From Spirochaetales bacterium (GTDB lineage Bacteria > Spirochaetota > Spirochaetia > JABMQR01): DNA of 6,850 nt. How positions within the stretch are numbered: position 1 is the first letter of the stretch; each line of letters opens with the position of its first letter. Shown one piece after another: positions 6,838 through 6,850 of this stretch. The notes under the pieces are model-generated. The model made no database searches and was not told the origin of the DNA. It saw only the letters and a list, made by a program, of their open reading frames with translations. Made by a program: the position numbers and the translations under genes. The stretch is from positions 1 through 6,850 of the forward strand of contig JAGLNY010000301.1 in NCBI GenBank assembly GCA_023139255.1. The letters are read 5' to 3'.

Positions 6838-6842
6838 CTCCT
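6838..6842 (-). promoter_or_regulatory. AGGAG directly abutting the annotated start of the Uma2-family gene
   Basis: On the - strand AGGAG is immediately followed by ATG (6837-6835), leaving no spacer. That is unfavourable for initiation there. GTG at 6828-6826, three codons in, sits nine bases after the motif and may be the real start, giving 208 residues. An upstream start beyond the window edge also cannot be excluded, because the codons from 6838 to 6849 contain no stop. Confidence 0.5.
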
Positions 6843-6850
6843 GTAGTATA

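Overview
The window carries the 3' part of one operon on the + strand, for an ABC-driven tripartite (MacAB-TolC-like) export system, followed by one convergent gene on the - strand. An outer-membrane TolC-type channel and a periplasmic adaptor imply a diderm (Gram-negative-type) host. The base composition is moderate and slightly AT-leaning. From general familiarity rather than a search, the WPDDERWELINGV-type Uma2 protein and the compact adaptor/ATPase/two-permease/TolC layout resemble loci in spirochaetes such as Treponema relatives. That is a weak guess, and no marker gene is present to confirm it.

Layout: 1-368 is the C-terminal end of a periplasmic adaptor (membrane fusion protein) whose 5' end lies outside the window. 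361-1038 is a complete LolD/MacB-type ATPase. 1038-2519 and 2531-3814 are two different FtsX/MacB-type permeases, each with four membrane segments around a large extracytoplasmic domain. 3811-5160 is a TolC-family outer-membrane channel protein with a signal peptide. 5157-6200 is a second, shorter TolC-like protein, also secreted, in which I cannot find the beta-strand segments that form the barrel. These six genes overlap by 1-8 bases or are separated by at most 11 bases, so they are almost certainly co-transcribed and translationally coupled. 6202-6837 (- strand) is a Uma2/DUF820 family putative PD-(D/E)XK nuclease, converging on the operon with a 1-base gap.

How it should work (inference from family knowledge): the ATPase dimer drives a permease heterodimer in the inner membrane. 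The adaptor links the permeases to the TolC-type channel, and substrate is pushed from the periplasm or outer leaflet of the inner membrane to the outside. The substrate cannot be read from the sequence.

The features that stand out are the tandem pair of TolC-like proteins with the second apparently lacking barrel strands, a Gly-Gly-X-X tandem repeat inserted in the first permease only, and a Pro in place of the usual D-loop Asp in the ATPase. There is no intergenic stretch over 300 bases, and I see no RNA gene, CRISPR array, insertion sequence or convincing terminator.
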